Part shown: in pieces, positions 63,896-64,000 of the stretch
Layout of the letters: each line of letters starts with the position of its first letter
Numbering within the stretch: the first letter of the stretch is position 1
From: Marinifilum breve
GTDB lineage: Bacteria > Bacteroidota > Bacteroidia > Bacteroidales > Marinifilaceae
Reading direction: 5' to 3'
Assembly: GCF_003202155.1 (NCBI RefSeq)
Contig: NZ_QFLI01000001.1
Location: 921,358 to 985,357 of the forward strand
DNA: 64,000 bases
Translations under genes and position numbers: made by a program
Notes under the pieces: generated by a model
Told to the model about the DNA's origin: nothing
Database searches by the model: none
Seen by the model: only the letters and a program-made list of their open reading frames with translations

Positions 63896-64000
63896 TTACA
63901 ATTGGTCACTTAACAACCACTGTAAAGCTCCTTGTTTAGTGGAAAATACTTTTGGATAATAGTTACTACAATTGGTCATATCCTCTAACATTATACCGTA
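63896..64000 (-). CDS. C-terminus of a SpoIIAA/STAS-like small protein (5' end outside window)
   Basis: 34 C-terminal codons and a TAA stop, open to the right edge. The peptide includes NCSNYYPKVFSTKQGALQWLL, which aligns with CDRYQLKVFSTPENGRHWLL at the end of the 31856-32230 protein. It is therefore a paralogue of that small cytoplasmic protein. Too little is present to say more. Confidence 0.7.
   Translation of the reverse strand, partial: YGIMLEDMTNCSNYYPKVFSTKQGALQWLLSDQL

Overview
This 64 kb window is AT-rich Bacteroidota chromosome. The evidence is several SusC/SusD pairs, FecI-type sigma factors with FecR anti-sigma partners, many DUF4369/TlpA lipoproteins, and a -33/-7 promoter of the TTTG-N19-TAnnTTTG type in front of glpA. 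The gene content (anaerobic glycerol-3-phosphate dehydrogenase, polyferredoxins, no rRNA or tRNA seen) fits a marine or gut facultative or strict anaerobe, perhaps of the Marinilabiliales. The genus is not provable from the window. Almost every gene is on the minus strand; the exceptions are a plus-strand island at 47.1-50.5 kb and one gene at 62.9 kb.

Region by region (minus-strand transcription runs right to left). 1-1552: 5' part of a secreted M16 zinc protease. 1950-8842: an envelope thiol-redox block, with full-length DsbD, a polyferredoxin/Tat-ferredoxin/PhnD-like lipoprotein operon, a small secreted thioredoxin and a free-standing copy of the DsbD N-terminal domain. 9049-25221: a 16 kb sigma/anti-sigma-controlled locus with two SusC receptors, one SusD, a propeller lipoprotein and a tail of two secreted thioredoxins and a TlpA. 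25592-31384: an MFS/POT-like transporter and the glpABC operon. 31856-35988: a small SpoIIAA-like protein, a DUF4369-propeller lipoprotein, another secreted thioredoxin and an HU-like protein. 36518-46775: second sigma/FecR/SusC/SusD locus, with a HExxH zinc metallohydrolase lipoprotein and a DUF4302 lipoprotein. 47099-50511 (+): rhodanese lipoprotein, a FecR-like fragment protein, UDP-galactopyranose mutase and a DUF4422 glycosyltransferase. 50715-53408: thioredoxin, TlpA and a tiny PLDc_N-type membrane protein. 53482-61907: third sigma/FecR/SusC/SusD locus, ending in a pappalysin-like lipoprotein whose zinc-binding residues are all replaced. 61.9-64 kb: an inverted-repeat field, an unknown gene, and the 3' end of a paralogue of the 31.9 kb gene.

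The strongest non-obvious signal is a shared bipartite promoter element (GGTTAATTAA, then 20-21 bases, then TTCAyvCW). It stands upstream of five separate transcription units: dsbD, the free DsbD-N domain, the ferredoxin/PhnD-like operon and two paralogous secreted thioredoxins. This suggests a dedicated envelope thiol-redox regulon, with the ferredoxin operon as a possible extra electron-delivery branch. A second signal is a two-hairpin leader conserved between FecR and SusC in loci 2 and 3.
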